Assembly: GCA_013696595.1 (NCBI GenBank)
Contig: JACCYG010000242.1
Coordinates: 1 to 13,386, forward strand
Reading direction: 5' to 3'
DNA: 13,386 nucleotides
Origin: Actinomycetota bacterium
Lineage (GTDB): Bacteria > Actinomycetota > Thermoleophilia > Gaiellales > Gaiellaceae
Part shown: in pieces, positions 5,809 through 11,539 of the stretch
Position numbering within the stretch: the stretch's first letter is position 1
How the letters are laid out: every line of letters begins with the position of its first letter
Notes under the pieces: model-generated
Database searches by the model: none
What the model was told of the DNA's origin: nothing
The model's input: only the letters and a program-made list of their open reading frames with translations
Made by a program: the position numbers and the translations under genes

Positions 5809-5901
5809 CTGTGGGAACGGTCCAACGCGTGGGCCTTCGTTGTACGGCCAGTGCGATCTAAGCGCCAAACGGCGCGGGGCGTCGAGCGAGAGGGAGGCTT
5901 C

Positions 5902-6102
5902 ATGTCAAGTGGCAAAAGGCGACAGACATTCTCGAAGATGACGCGGGAGCGGGCGGTCAAAGAAAAACGCGAGCGGAAGCAGGAGAAGAAGGACGAGAAG
6001 AAGGCGGCGGCTGCAGCCGCCAATACCGAAGGCGCTGACCTGATGGATTCGGCGCCCGTAGCCGATGAGGAGATCCCAGGCGACGACGCGCGAGACGCTT
6101 GA
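5902..6102 (+). CDS. Small highly charged hypothetical protein (66 aa)
   Basis: 66 aa starting at ATG 5902 with a strong Shine-Dalgarno GGGAGG four bases upstream, which decides this start over the longer open frame from 5767 running through tRNA-like sequence. The N-terminal half is very basic, 'SSGKRRQTFSKMTRERAVK' followed by 'KRERKQEKKDEKK', predicted as a continuous charged helix. The C-terminal half has an Ala run and an acidic tail ('APVADEEIPGDDARDA'). There is no signal peptide. It resembles short Lys/Arg/Glu-rich actinobacterial proteins that I cannot assign to a named family; RNA, ribosome or DNA binding is possible but not shown. It stands alone, just outside the proposed tRNA-Asn element. 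Confidence 0.75.
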   Translation: MSSGKRRQTFSKMTRERAVKEKRERKQEKKDEKKAAAAAANTEGADLMDSAPVADEEIPGDDARDA

Positions 6103-6415
6103 CGCCGCCGCGCTGATCGCGGGGGAGGACGAGAAGCGGAGCCGGAGACTATCGGGACGGCGGCGCTGTTTCCTTCACGCTCGACGGAGAAGACCTGACG
6201 ATCCGCGCTGCGATCTCCGAGAGCATGGGCGCGTTCCGGTGCTGGTGCAACCGGGGACCGGGAAGAGGTTGGACCGGCAACCACGAGGGCGGCGGCGGCA
6301 AACGGTGTAGGCGATCAAGCCTTCGGAACGATCCCTCGTACGTAGGAAGTGATAGCAGCGATCGCGGCCGTGGCCCCATCGGCCGCCATGGTTCGTTCGC
6401 GTTGAATCGGCGCAG
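6103..6415. other. 313-nt intergenic region with weak coding-like remnant
   Basis: No confident gene. One plus-strand frame, open from 6117, reads 'GGAVSFTLDGEDLTIRAAIS' and 'ESMGAFRCWCNRGPG' before becoming Gly/Arg/Ser-rich. It has no start codon before ATG 6225 and no recognised family, so it may be a broken gene or noise. No terminator or RNA gene recognised. Confidence 0.45.
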
Positions 6416-7144
6416 CTAACCGCGGTTGTGGTTCACGAGCTCAATGTTGTTTCCATCCGGATCGAGGACGAACGCGCTGTAGTAGCCCTCGTGGTAGACG
6501 GGTCGCTCGCCGGGTGCGCCGTTGTCCGCGTAGCCCGCCTCGATCGCCGCTCGATGGAAGGCTTCGACTGCTTCGTTCTCGCCCGCAGGAAATGCCATGT
6601 GCACGTGCTCGGTCGGTGTGCCGACGACGATCGAGAACGAGCCGCTGCCGCCCACGAACTGGGCGCGCTTTCTCGTGTCGTGCCCTAGGCGGAAGCCCGC
6701 GTGGGGCGCGACGGCCTCGTAGAACATCTTTGCTGCGGCAACGTCCGCAACGCGGATCCAGAGGTGATCGATCACGCCCCCTCTGCGCAGCCCTTTGTGA
6801 TGCACGGCCTCGGCGCTGTTTCCGTCCGGGTCGAGCAGGAACGCGCCGTAGTAATCCTTGCGGTACTGCGGGCGGGGTCCGGGCGCGCCGTCGTCGTGGT
6901 AGCCCGCATCGGTCCCCGCGCGCCAGAACGCGTCGACGTGCGCGCGCGAGGGCGCGACAAATCCGATGTGAAGGCGCCGCGTAACCGGCTTGTCACCGCC
7001 CGCGGGGGAGAGTGAGAAGTCGTCCCATTCGGCCAAGTGCTCGTCCGTGTACGTCTTCTCGATCCCGAGCGTCTGGAGCACCGTCTCGTAGAACCGTTCC
7101 GAGGCCTCACGGTCGGAGGCGCGAATCGTCACGTGGTCGAACAC
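6416..7144 (-). CDS. Two-domain VOC superfamily (glyoxalase/dioxygenase-like) protein
   Basis: 242 aa, made of two tandem vicinal-oxygen-chelate modules (about 1-120 and 124-242). Each keeps a candidate metal triad: His4, His59 and Glu112 in the first; His127, His182 and Glu235 in the second. The spacing (55 then 53 residues) is identical in both. Both modules end with the same block, 'GAPGPRPQY...YYGAF-LDPDGN' versus 'GAPGERPVY...YYSAFVLDPDGN', so the protein arose by internal duplication. The superfamily includes glyoxalase I, extradiol dioxygenases and antibiotic-binding proteins; the substrate here cannot be told. Cytoplasmic, no signal. The start is GTG at 7142-7144 with no Shine-Dalgarno; a -10-like CATAGT lies 6 bp upstream, suggesting a leaderless mRNA. 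It is divergent from the dioxygenase-like gene with 72 bp between starts. Confidence 0.9.
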   Translation of the reverse strand: MFDHVTIRASDREASERFYETVLQTLGIEKTYTDEHLAEWDDFSLSPAGGDKPVTRRLHIGFVAPSRAHVDAFWRAGTDAGYHDDGAPGPRPQYRKDYYGAFLLDPDGNSAEAVHHKGLRRGGVIDHLWIRVADVAAAKMFYEAVAPHAGFRLGHDTRKRAQFVGGSGSFSIVVGTPTEHVHMAFPAGENEAVEAFHRAAIEAGYADNGAPGERPVYHEGYYSAFVLDPDGNNIELVNHNRG

Positions 7145-7150
7145 GCGGCG

Positions 7151-7156
7151 ACTATG
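7151..7156 (-). promoter_or_regulatory. Putative -10 box for the VOC gene (leaderless)
   Basis: Minus-strand CATAGT (5 of 6 matches to TATAGT) ends 6 nt before the GTG start, so transcription would begin at or next to the start codon. No clear -35. Confidence 0.35.
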
Positions 7157-7203
7157 TCAGACGCATCAGGACGGTTGCCTGCGCCGCGTTCACCGGCCCT
7201 ACC

Positions 7204-7209
7204 TACGAT
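7204..7209 (+). promoter_or_regulatory. Putative -10 box for the dioxygenase-like gene (leaderless)
   Basis: TACGAT ends exactly 7 nt before ATG 7217. No Shine-Dalgarno lies between. No clear -35. Confidence 0.35.
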
Positions 7210-7216
7210 TGCGGCG

Positions 7217-7861
7217 ATGGAGGAGAGCCCGCGACTGACCCGGCGGCGTCTCCTTGAGCTCGGCGTCGCCTTACCCGTCATGGCCGCCGCTTGCAGTCGC
7301 GCGGGCGAGTCGGACGAGGCGGCTCGATCGACGACGTCGGCGACGGCCGGGGGTGGGACGACGCTCGCGCCGACGCCCGCCTGCGACGACGGTGACGACC
7401 CGACCCCGGCTCAGACGGAAGGGCCGTTCTTCACGCCGGACAGTCCCGAGCGAGCATCGCTGCTCGAGCCGGCACTCGAGGGCACGCGGCTCCTCCTGCT
7501 CGGCGCAGTTGTCGCGGCCGACTGTAAGCCGGTCGCAGGCGCTCTGCTCGACTTCTGGCATGCCGATGCGAGCGGCGAGTACGACAACGACGGCTACCGC
7601 CTCCGCGGCCATCAGTTCGCGGACGAGCGAGGCGGCTACCGGCTCGCGACCATCGTGCCGGGTCGCTACACCGGACGCACGCGGCACATCCACGTGAAGG
7701 TCCAGGCACCGCACAACGCTGTTCTCACCACCCAGCTGTACTTTCCCGGCGAGCCTGACAACGAGGCGGACGGCCTGTTCGACCCGGCGCTCGTCGTGAG
7801 CCTCCGCGAGACGCCGGACGGACAGACGGCGCGCTTTCGCTTCGTTCTCGACCTCGCCTGA
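7217..7861 (+). CDS. Exported intradiol ring-cleavage dioxygenase-like lipoprotein
   Basis: 214 aa. The N-terminus is a Tat-type signal: 'TRRRLLELG' (Arg9-Arg10), a hydrophobic stretch and 'MAAAC' with Cys26 as probable lipidation site. A Thr/Ser/Gly linker leads to the catalytic-type domain. It begins 'TEGPFFTPDSPERASLLE', then 'LLDFWHADASGEYDN', 'GYRLATIVPGRY' and 'RHIHVKV'. The four non-heme Fe(III) ligands of intradiol dioxygenases can be placed at Tyr122, Tyr151, His157 and His159. True catechol or protocatechuate dioxygenases are cytoplasmic; this belongs to the exported, lipoprotein-like branch whose substrate is unclear. Tat export fits a protein that loads iron before export. ATG 7217 is chosen because it gives the Tat signal; the frame is open upstream to 7037 but that part is antisense to the VOC gene. 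It converges on the next gene 21 bp away. Confidence 0.9.
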   Translation: MEESPRLTRRRLLELGVALPVMAAACSRAGESDEAARSTTSATAGGGTTLAPTPACDDGDDPTPAQTEGPFFTPDSPERASLLEPALEGTRLLLLGAVVAADCKPVAGALLDFWHADASGEYDNDGYRLRGHQFADERGGYRLATIVPGRYTGRTRHIHVKVQAPHNAVLTTQLYFPGEPDNEADGLFDPALVVSLRETPDGQTARFRFVLDLA

Positions 7862-7882
7862 GCGCCGCCCGGCGGGTTCGGA

Positions 7883-8077
7883 TCAGGCCGCTTCCCGGCG
7901 CTCCTCCAGCCGCCGGGCGAACTGCAGGCGAAGCTCTTCTCCGGTGACGCGCACGCGCAGCGGCCGAGCCCAGTACCAGAGATCATCCTTGGACGGGACG
8001 GCTTTGACGGTCGAGACCACCTCGACGAGACCGCTCCGCGCTCCGTAGCAGCGGAGGTAGCACTGCGCCTCGTTCAT
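7883..8077 (-). CDS. Small hypothetical protein (64 aa)
   Basis: 64 aa from ATG 8075-8077, preceded by CTGGAG four bases upstream. The sequence 'MNEAQCYLRCYGARSGLVEV' continues 'VSTVKAVPSKDDLWYWARPL' and ends with a charged helix, 'GEELRLQFARRLEERREAA'. No signal or membrane segment is seen. Two Cys sit in 'QCYLRC', CxxxC spacing; a metal or redox role is possible but not shown. I do not recognise a named family, though it has the look of a conserved small protein rather than random sequence. A longer frame to 8119 adds only an Arg/Pro-rich segment. It is convergent with the dioxygenase-like gene and divergent from the helicase gene across 229 bp. Confidence 0.7.
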   Translation of the reverse strand: MNEAQCYLRCYGARSGLVEVVSTVKAVPSKDDLWYWARPLRVRVTGEELRLQFARRLEERREAA

Positions 8078-8293
8078 TACGCTCCAGCGTCGCGGGCGAG
8101 GTCTCACCTGGCGAGACACCGTACCGCGCCGATCGGCTGGCGTTCTCGATCAGGCGTCCTGACGTTGCTCGACTGGATCCTGACTCTCGTGAGCGCGCCG
8201 CGAGCGTCAAGCAGCTGTCAGGAAGTGTCGCGGAACCGGACCGTAGTGCCACCGCTTCCGCACAAAGCGGCCTACGCTCGCCGACCCGCCTCG

Positions 8294-8299
8294 TACGCT
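8294..8299 (+). promoter_or_regulatory. Putative -10 box for the helicase gene (leaderless)
   Basis: TACGCT ends 7 nt before ATG 8307, with no Shine-Dalgarno in between. No clear -35. Confidence 0.3.
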
Positions 8300-8306
8300 G
8301 GTCGGC

Positions 8307-10187
8307 ATGCAACGTAACGCGATCTTCGCCGACCTGAACCCCGAGCAGCGCCGCGCGGTCGAGGCCGGGCGCGGGCCCGTCTGCATCCTCGCGGGCGCGG
8401 GCTCGGGCAAGACGACCACGATCACGCGGCGAATCGCGAACCAGGTTGCGACCGGGGCGTTTCTCCCGGACGAGATCCTCGCCGTCACGTTCACGGACAA
8501 GGCGGCGGGAGAGATGCGCCATCGGCTCGGCGCGCTCGACGTCGACGGGGTCCATGCTCGGACTTTCCACGCGGCCGCCCTCGGTCAACTCCACGCATAC
8601 GGCCGCACGCCGCCCGGCGCGGTCCTCCCTTCGAAGGTGATTCTCCTCACGCACGCGGCGCGGACGCTCCCGCGCGCCTATCGCTTCCGGCCGCTCGGCG
8701 ATCTCGCCACCGAGATCGAATGGGCGAAGAACCGCCGGCTCACGCCCGACACGTATGCGCGCTCGGTCGGCGATCACCGCCCGCCCATCCCGTCGGACCT
8801 GATGACGCGCGTCTTCCGCGACTACGAGCGCCGCAAGCAGGCGCTCGGCCGAATCGACTTCGAGGACGTGCTCGAGCTGGCCGTGCGCATGTTCGACGAG
8901 GACGAGCAGGCTCGCGTCCTCTTCCGCGAGCGATTTCGAGCGTTCACGGTCGACGAGTTTCAGGACGTCAACCTGCTTCAGTACACGCTCCTCGGGCACT
9001 GGCTCGGCGGGTCGGACGAGCTCTGCGTCGTCGGAGACGACTACCAGTCGATCTACAGCTTCGTGGGCGCGACGCCCCGCTACTTGCTCGACCTGCCTGA
9101 GCGCTTCCCTCACGCCGCGGTGATCCGCCTCGAGTCGAACTATCGCTCGACGCCGCAGATTCTCGAGCTCGCCAACCGGCTGACGCCTCGCCTCGGCGGC
9201 GCCGAGAAGGTTCTCCGGCCGGCGCGCCCCGACGGGCCCGATCCCGTCGTCCGCACGTGCGCCGGGCCCGAGGAGACGCGCTTCGTCGTCGAGCAGGCGC
9301 GCGCGCTCCACGACGAGCAAGGGATTCCGTACCACGAGATGGCGGTCCTCTACCGGATGAATCTCCGCTCGGAGCCGTACGAGCAGGCGTTCGCGGCCGC
9401 GTGGATTCCGGTCCAGATTCGTGAGGGAGCCTTCCTGACGCGTCAAGCGGCGCGGCGGATCCGAAAGCAGCTCGGCGCCTCGGTCTCGACCGCCGTCGGC
9501 GCATCCGTTCGAGCTGCGGCCGATCGCGAGGGTTACCTGGAATCTCTCCCGGAGAAGCTCGGCGACCAGGAGACGGTGCGCCAGGCCGACCTCGCGCGGC
9601 TGATCGAGCTCGCCGAGGACTTCGACGACGGCACGCGAACGGTGGCGGACTTCTTTTCCGACCTCGAGAGCCGTTTCGGGCCGAACGCAGTCGGGCGCGG
9701 CGTCCATCTCCTCACCTACCACCGTGCCAAAGGCCTCGAGTTCGACGTCGTCTTTCTACCTCGCCTGGAGGAGAAGGAGCTTCCGATCCGCCTTGCACGG
9801 ACTCCCGAGGAGCTCGCCGAGGAGCGGCGGCTCTTTTACGTGGGGATGACGCGCGCGAGGCGGCATCTGTATCTCTCGCGCGCCGAACGGGCGAAGCCCA
9901 GCCGGTTCCTCCTCGAGCTGGGCGTGGCCGAGCTGGGGCGGACGCCGCGGTTGGTCGACGAGGCCGCGCGTGGAAGCCCAGCCTATGCAGCCCTTGCGGC
10001 CTGGCGGCGCAAGCGCGCCGAGCGAGACGGGGTCGCGGCCTTCCTCGTGTTCCACAACACGACGCTCGAGGAGATCGTTCGCCGCGCCCCGCGAAGTGAA
10101 GTCGAGCTCGCGGACGTTCCGGGCGTCGGGGCGACCAAGCTCGAGCGGTATGGCAGCGAAGTCCTCGCCGCCCTCGAAGCCGCATAG
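8307..10187 (+). CDS. uvrD2: UvrD2-like superfamily 1 DNA helicase with C-terminal HRDC domain
   Basis: 626 aa. ATP-dependent 3'-5' SF1A helicase of the UvrD/PcrA/Rep family, for DNA repair and removal of blocks to replication. Visible motifs: Q-motif 'LNPEQRRAV' (10-18), Walker A 'GAGSGKTT' with Lys35, Walker B 'DEFQD' (216-220), motif III 'GDDYQSIYSF' (from 243), motif IV 'ESNYRSTP', motif V 'YHRAKGLEF' (His472), and motif VI 'LFYVGMTRARRH' (about 509-520). Residues 557-626 form an HRDC domain ('SPAYAALAAWRRKRA', 'LADVPGVGATKLERYG'). Helicase plus HRDC is the architecture of mycobacterial UvrD2. Unlike that protein, there is no tetracysteine zinc module between helicase and HRDC, and the 2B subdomain region (about 375-450) looks reduced. 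The start is ATG 8307 with no Shine-Dalgarno and a -10-like box 7 nt upstream. A bidirectional-type hairpin follows the stop. Confidence 0.95.
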   Translation: MQRNAIFADLNPEQRRAVEAGRGPVCILAGAGSGKTTTITRRIANQVATGAFLPDEILAVTFTDKAAGEMRHRLGALDVDGVHARTFHAAALGQLHAYGRTPPGAVLPSKVILLTHAARTLPRAYRFRPLGDLATEIEWAKNRRLTPDTYARSVGDHRPPIPSDLMTRVFRDYERRKQALGRIDFEDVLELAVRMFDEDEQARVLFRERFRAFTVDEFQDVNLLQYTLLGHWLGGSDELCVVGDDYQSIYSFVGATPRYLLDLPERFPHAAVIRLESNYRSTPQILELANRLTPRLGGAEKVLRPARPDGPDPVVRTCAGPEETRFVVEQARALHDEQGIPYHEMAVLYRMNLRSEPYEQAFAAAWIPVQIREGAFLTRQAARRIRKQLGASVSTAVGASVRAAADREGYLESLPEKLGDQETVRQADLARLIELAEDFDDGTRTVADFFSDLESRFGPNAVGRGVHLLTYHRAKGLEFDVVFLPRLEEKELPIRLARTPEELAEERRLFYVGMTRARRHLYLSRAERAKPSRFLLELGVAELGRTPRLVDEAARGSPAYAALAAWRRKRAERDGVAAFLVFHNTTLEEIVRRAPRSEVELADVPGVGATKLERYGSEVLAALEAA

Positions 10188-10200
10188 TTCGCCTGTCCGC

Positions 10201-10230
10201 GAGACGGGGCTAGCGGCAGCCCCGTTTCTC
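10201..10230. terminator. Hairpin terminator between convergent helicase and YjbQ genes
   Basis: CGGGGCT (10205-10211) pairs with AGCCCCG (10218-10224) around AGCGGC, extended by GAGA/TCTC with a small bulge. TTTCTCGTT follows on the plus strand. It begins 13 nt after the helicase stop and could serve both strands. Confidence 0.6.
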
Positions 10231-10274
10231 GTTAAACCGCGAATTCTCTGACGATTCAGGTGGCGGCGCTGTAG

Positions 10275-10293
10275 GGGCGGGCTTGTCCCGCCC
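10275..10293. repeat. REP-like palindrome GGGCGGG-N5-CCCGCCC
   Basis: A perfect 7-bp stem, GGGCGGG/CCCGCCC, with loop CTTGT, preceded by TGTAG. It lies between two convergent stop codons, a typical position for repetitive extragenic palindromes. I recall similar GTAGGGGCGGG...CCCGCCC units recurring in other genomes, but copy number cannot be checked here. It may also act as a second terminator. Confidence 0.5.
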
Positions 10294-10312
10294 GTGCGAA
10301 GCGAAATCCGTC

Positions 10313-10765
10313 TTAGTCGCCGACGACCTGAACGATCCAGCGGCGATCGCGGGATCGGTCGAGCTCCATGAAGAGCACCCGCTGCCAGGTACCGAGGCAA
10401 AGCTCTCCGTCGCGGACCGGAATCGACTCGCCGGCCGGGCCGAGCAGCATCGCCATGCAATGGGAGTGGCCGTTGCCGGACTCCATGTCCTCCGGACAGA
10501 TGTTCTCGGTCCGTCGGCCCCAGTCGTCATGTGCGTAGTACTCCTCGCTCGGGACGAGGCGCCTGAGCATCTGCACGAAATCGTCGAGGAAACCGGTCTC
10601 GAACTCGTTCACCCTGACGCAGCACGTCGTGTGCGGCGAGTAGACGCATGCGATGCCGTCGCGAACGCCGCTCTCGGCGACCGCTTCGCGGACATCGTCC
10701 GTGATGTCACGGATCTCGAGGCCGCCCTGCGTCCTCACGCTGCGCTCAACCTGGAAGACCTTCAC
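10313..10765 (-). CDS. yjbQ: YjbQ/UPF0047 family protein (secondary thiamine-phosphate synthase type)
   Basis: 150 aa, the usual length for this single-domain family. Signature blocks: 'YSPHTTCCVRVNE' (His45, Thr46, Asn53, Glu54), 'NGHSHCMAMLLG' (His100, His102) and 'LGTWQRVLFMELD', which together form the family's conserved active-site-like cavity. Members annotated as secondary thiamine-phosphate synthase show weak complementation of thiE mutants; the physiological reaction is unsettled. Cytoplasmic. The start is GTG at 10763-10765 with a good Shine-Dalgarno, GGAGGTGGAG, ending 8 nt upstream. That region also forms the end of an 18-codon upstream frame whose TGA overlaps the GTG. The cupredoxin gene lies upstream on the same strand with a 99-bp gap containing a 16-bp palindrome, so the two may be co-transcribed or separately controlled. 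Confidence 0.93.
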   Translation of the reverse strand: MKVFQVERSVRTQGGLEIRDITDDVREAVAESGVRDGIACVYSPHTTCCVRVNEFETGFLDDFVQMLRRLVPSEEYYAHDDWGRRTENICPEDMESGNGHSHCMAMLLGPAGESIPVRDGELCLGTWQRVLFMELDRSRDRRWIVQVVGD

Positions 10766-10818
10766 GGTTTCGACTCCACCTCCACGGCCTCGCTACCGGC
10801 GTCGCCGATCGGCGACAT
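10762..10818 (-). CDS. Possible leader ORF (18 aa) overlapping the yjbQ start
   Basis: ATG 10816-10818 opens 18 codons, 'MSPIGDAGSEAVEVESKP', whose TGA (10762-10764) overlaps the yjbQ GTG as GTGA, the arrangement seen in translational coupling. An AT-rich TTAAAT (10828-10833) ends 9 nt before the ATG, so it could be read from a leaderless mRNA. The yjbQ Shine-Dalgarno lies within it. No homology is claimed; chance is quite possible at this size. Confidence 0.3.
   Translation of the reverse strand: MSPIGDAGSEAVEVESKP
10801..10816. promoter_or_regulatory. 16-bp perfect palindrome upstream of yjbQ
   Basis: GTCGCCGATCGGCGAC is its own reverse complement over 16 bp. It sits 36 bp upstream of the yjbQ start, immediately downstream of the possible leader ATG and 12 bp after the AT-rich TTAAAT. 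Position and symmetry suit an operator for a dimeric regulator; a hairpin is also possible, although it has no loop. Confidence 0.35.
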
Positions 10819-10864
10819 GCGCAGCGTATTTAAACGAAGAGCCGCAGGCTAGGTCGCAGTCGAG

Positions 10865-11350
10865 CTAGTAGCCGTCGCCCGACGTGGTCGTTTCCTCGGT
10901 CTCGGTCTCGCTCGTCTCGGTGTCACCGGTGTCGCCTTCGCCGGTGTCGCCTTCGCCGGTGTCGCCCGTCTGGCCGCCCCCGGCGCCGCCGCTTCCGACC
11001 GTGAGCGTCCCGACCATCCCGCGGTCCTTGTGATCGCCCACCGGGCAGTAGATCTCGTACGTCCCCTCGTCGAGATCGACGGTCAGCTCCGTCGAGTCGC
11101 CGCCGTTGATCGTGTCGGACGACTCCTCGACACCGTTGCCCTCGATCTCGAGCGCATGCGGGTTCTCTCCGTCGTTCGTCAGGTTGAACGTGACCTCGCC
11201 GGGATCGGCCGAGATGTCCATCGGGTCGAACTCGAAGTCGCTTGCGGAGACCTCGATCACTTGCCCGCCCTCTGCGGCGCCGTCGTCCGAGCCGCAGGCA
11301 GCCGCGAAGGGCAGGGCGAGAACCAGTGCGGCGAGAGCCAGAAGGCGCAC
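10865..11350 (-). CDS. Cupredoxin-like (type 1 copper) lipoprotein with acidic repeat tail
   Basis: 161 aa. The signal peptide 'MRLLALAALVLALPFAAAC' ends in a lipobox with Cys19 as lipid anchor, so it acts on the outer membrane face. Residues 30-117 form a plastocyanin/cupredoxin fold: 'VIEVSASDFEFDPMDISADP', then 'NPHALEIEG' and 'YEIYCPVGDHKDRGM'. All four type 1 copper ligands are present: His65, Cys102, His107 and Met112. This predicts an electron carrier, perhaps to or from a respiratory oxidase or nitrite reductase; no partner gene is nearby. After 'VGTLTVG' comes a tail of about 46 residues rich in Gly, Thr, Asp and Glu, encoded partly by 15-bp tandem repeats. An unusual feature is that the tail is C-terminal, not between anchor and domain. 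The start is GTG 11348-11350; TATAGT lies 9 nt upstream and no Shine-Dalgarno is clear, suggesting a leaderless mRNA. Confidence 0.92.
   Translation of the reverse strand: MRLLALAALVLALPFAAACGSDDGAAEGGQVIEVSASDFEFDPMDISADPGEVTFNLTNDGENPHALEIEGNGVEESSDTINGGDSTELTVDLDEGTYEIYCPVGDHKDRGMVGTLTVGSGGAGGGQTGDTGEGDTGEGDTGDTETSETETEETTTSGDGY
10926..10966. repeat. 15-bp tandem repeat (about 2.7 copies) in the cupredoxin gene tail
   Basis: CCGGTGTCGCCTTCG at 10926-10940 is repeated exactly at 10941-10955 and begun again at 10956-10966. On the coding strand it encodes a Gly-Glu-Gly-Asp-Thr type pentapeptide repeat. Repeat number could vary between strains. Confidence 0.85.
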
Positions 11351-11359
11351 CTCAGCCGT

Positions 11360-11365
11360 ACTATA
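11360..11365 (-). promoter_or_regulatory. Putative -10 box for the cupredoxin gene (leaderless)
   Basis: Minus-strand TATAGT, 5 of 6 matches to TATAAT, ends 9 nt before GTG 11350. It is the strongest -10 in the window. No clear -35. Confidence 0.45.
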
Positions 11366-11393
11366 CGAAGCGGATCCGGCTTCGGATTGACGC

Positions 11394-11399
11394 TACTCT
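11394..11399 (+). promoter_or_regulatory. Putative -10 box for tRNA(CAT)
   Basis: TACTCT (TANNNT type) ends 12 nt before the tRNA 5' end, similar to the 11-nt spacing at tRNA-Asn. No clear -35. Confidence 0.3.
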
Positions 11400-11411
11400 C
11401 ACCTCTCCGCC

Positions 11412-11483
11412 GGGCCCGTAGCTCAGCGGTAGAGCAGCGGACTCATAATCCGTTGGTCCCTGGTTCGAATCCAGGCGGGCCCA
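11412..11483 (+). tRNA. tRNA with anticodon CAT (elongator Met or lysidine-type Ile2)
   Basis: A complete 72-nt cloverleaf. The acceptor GGGCCCG (11412-11418) pairs with CGGGCCC (11476-11482), and the discriminator is A at 11483. The D stem is GCTC/GAGC. The anticodon stem GCGGA/TCCGT has loop CTCATAA with CAT at 11444-11446. The T stem CCTGG/CCAGG has loop TTCGAAT. The paired G1-C72 and the lack of three G-C pairs at the base of the anticodon loop rule out initiator tRNA. The anticodon-arm and variable-loop sequence (GACTCATAATC, TTGGTC) recall E. coli tRNA-Ile2, so the amino acid is unsettled. CCA is not encoded in full. Confidence 0.95.
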
Positions 11484-11490
11484 CCTTCGA

Positions 11491-11515
11491 AGCGCTGCCG
11501 GGCGCTAGGGTTTGG
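11491..11515 (+). terminator. Weak hairpin after tRNA(CAT)
   Basis: AGCGC (11491-11495) pairs with GCGCT (11502-11506) around a 6-nt loop, followed by AGGGTTTGG, with only a short T run. A possible end of the tRNA transcript. Confidence 0.3.
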
Positions 11516-11539
11516 CGGGCGCTCCGTTGGGCGGGAGCG

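Larger units (their letters stand above)
5259..5901. other. 643-nt gene-free region: hairpins, arm-like repeat, att copy, decayed third copy
   Basis: No convincing protein-coding gene is seen. In order it holds overlapping alternative hairpins (5277-5346), the GGTACC arm-like repeat (5388-5427), the 45-nt tRNA-Asn copy (5504-5548), a non-coding stretch without recognised features (5549-5775), and a degenerate third tRNA-like 3' sequence (5776-5808). Frames that run through it translate tRNA-derived sequence and have no credible start. Confidence 0.6.

Noticed and set aside
7037..7216. Upstream extension of the dioxygenase-like gene
   Set aside because: It is antisense to the VOC N-terminus and would bury the Tat signal; ATG 7217 fits better.
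7983..9722. 579-codon open frame on the minus strand opposite the helicase gene
   Set aside because: It mirrors the codon pattern of the helicase gene in GC-rich DNA. The product is Arg/Glu/Val-rich with no domain, and the plus strand clearly encodes a helicase with all motifs.
10926..10966. Short tandem repeats as a CRISPR array
   Set aside because: The repeats are contiguous 15-bp units without spacers and lie in frame within the cupredoxin gene.
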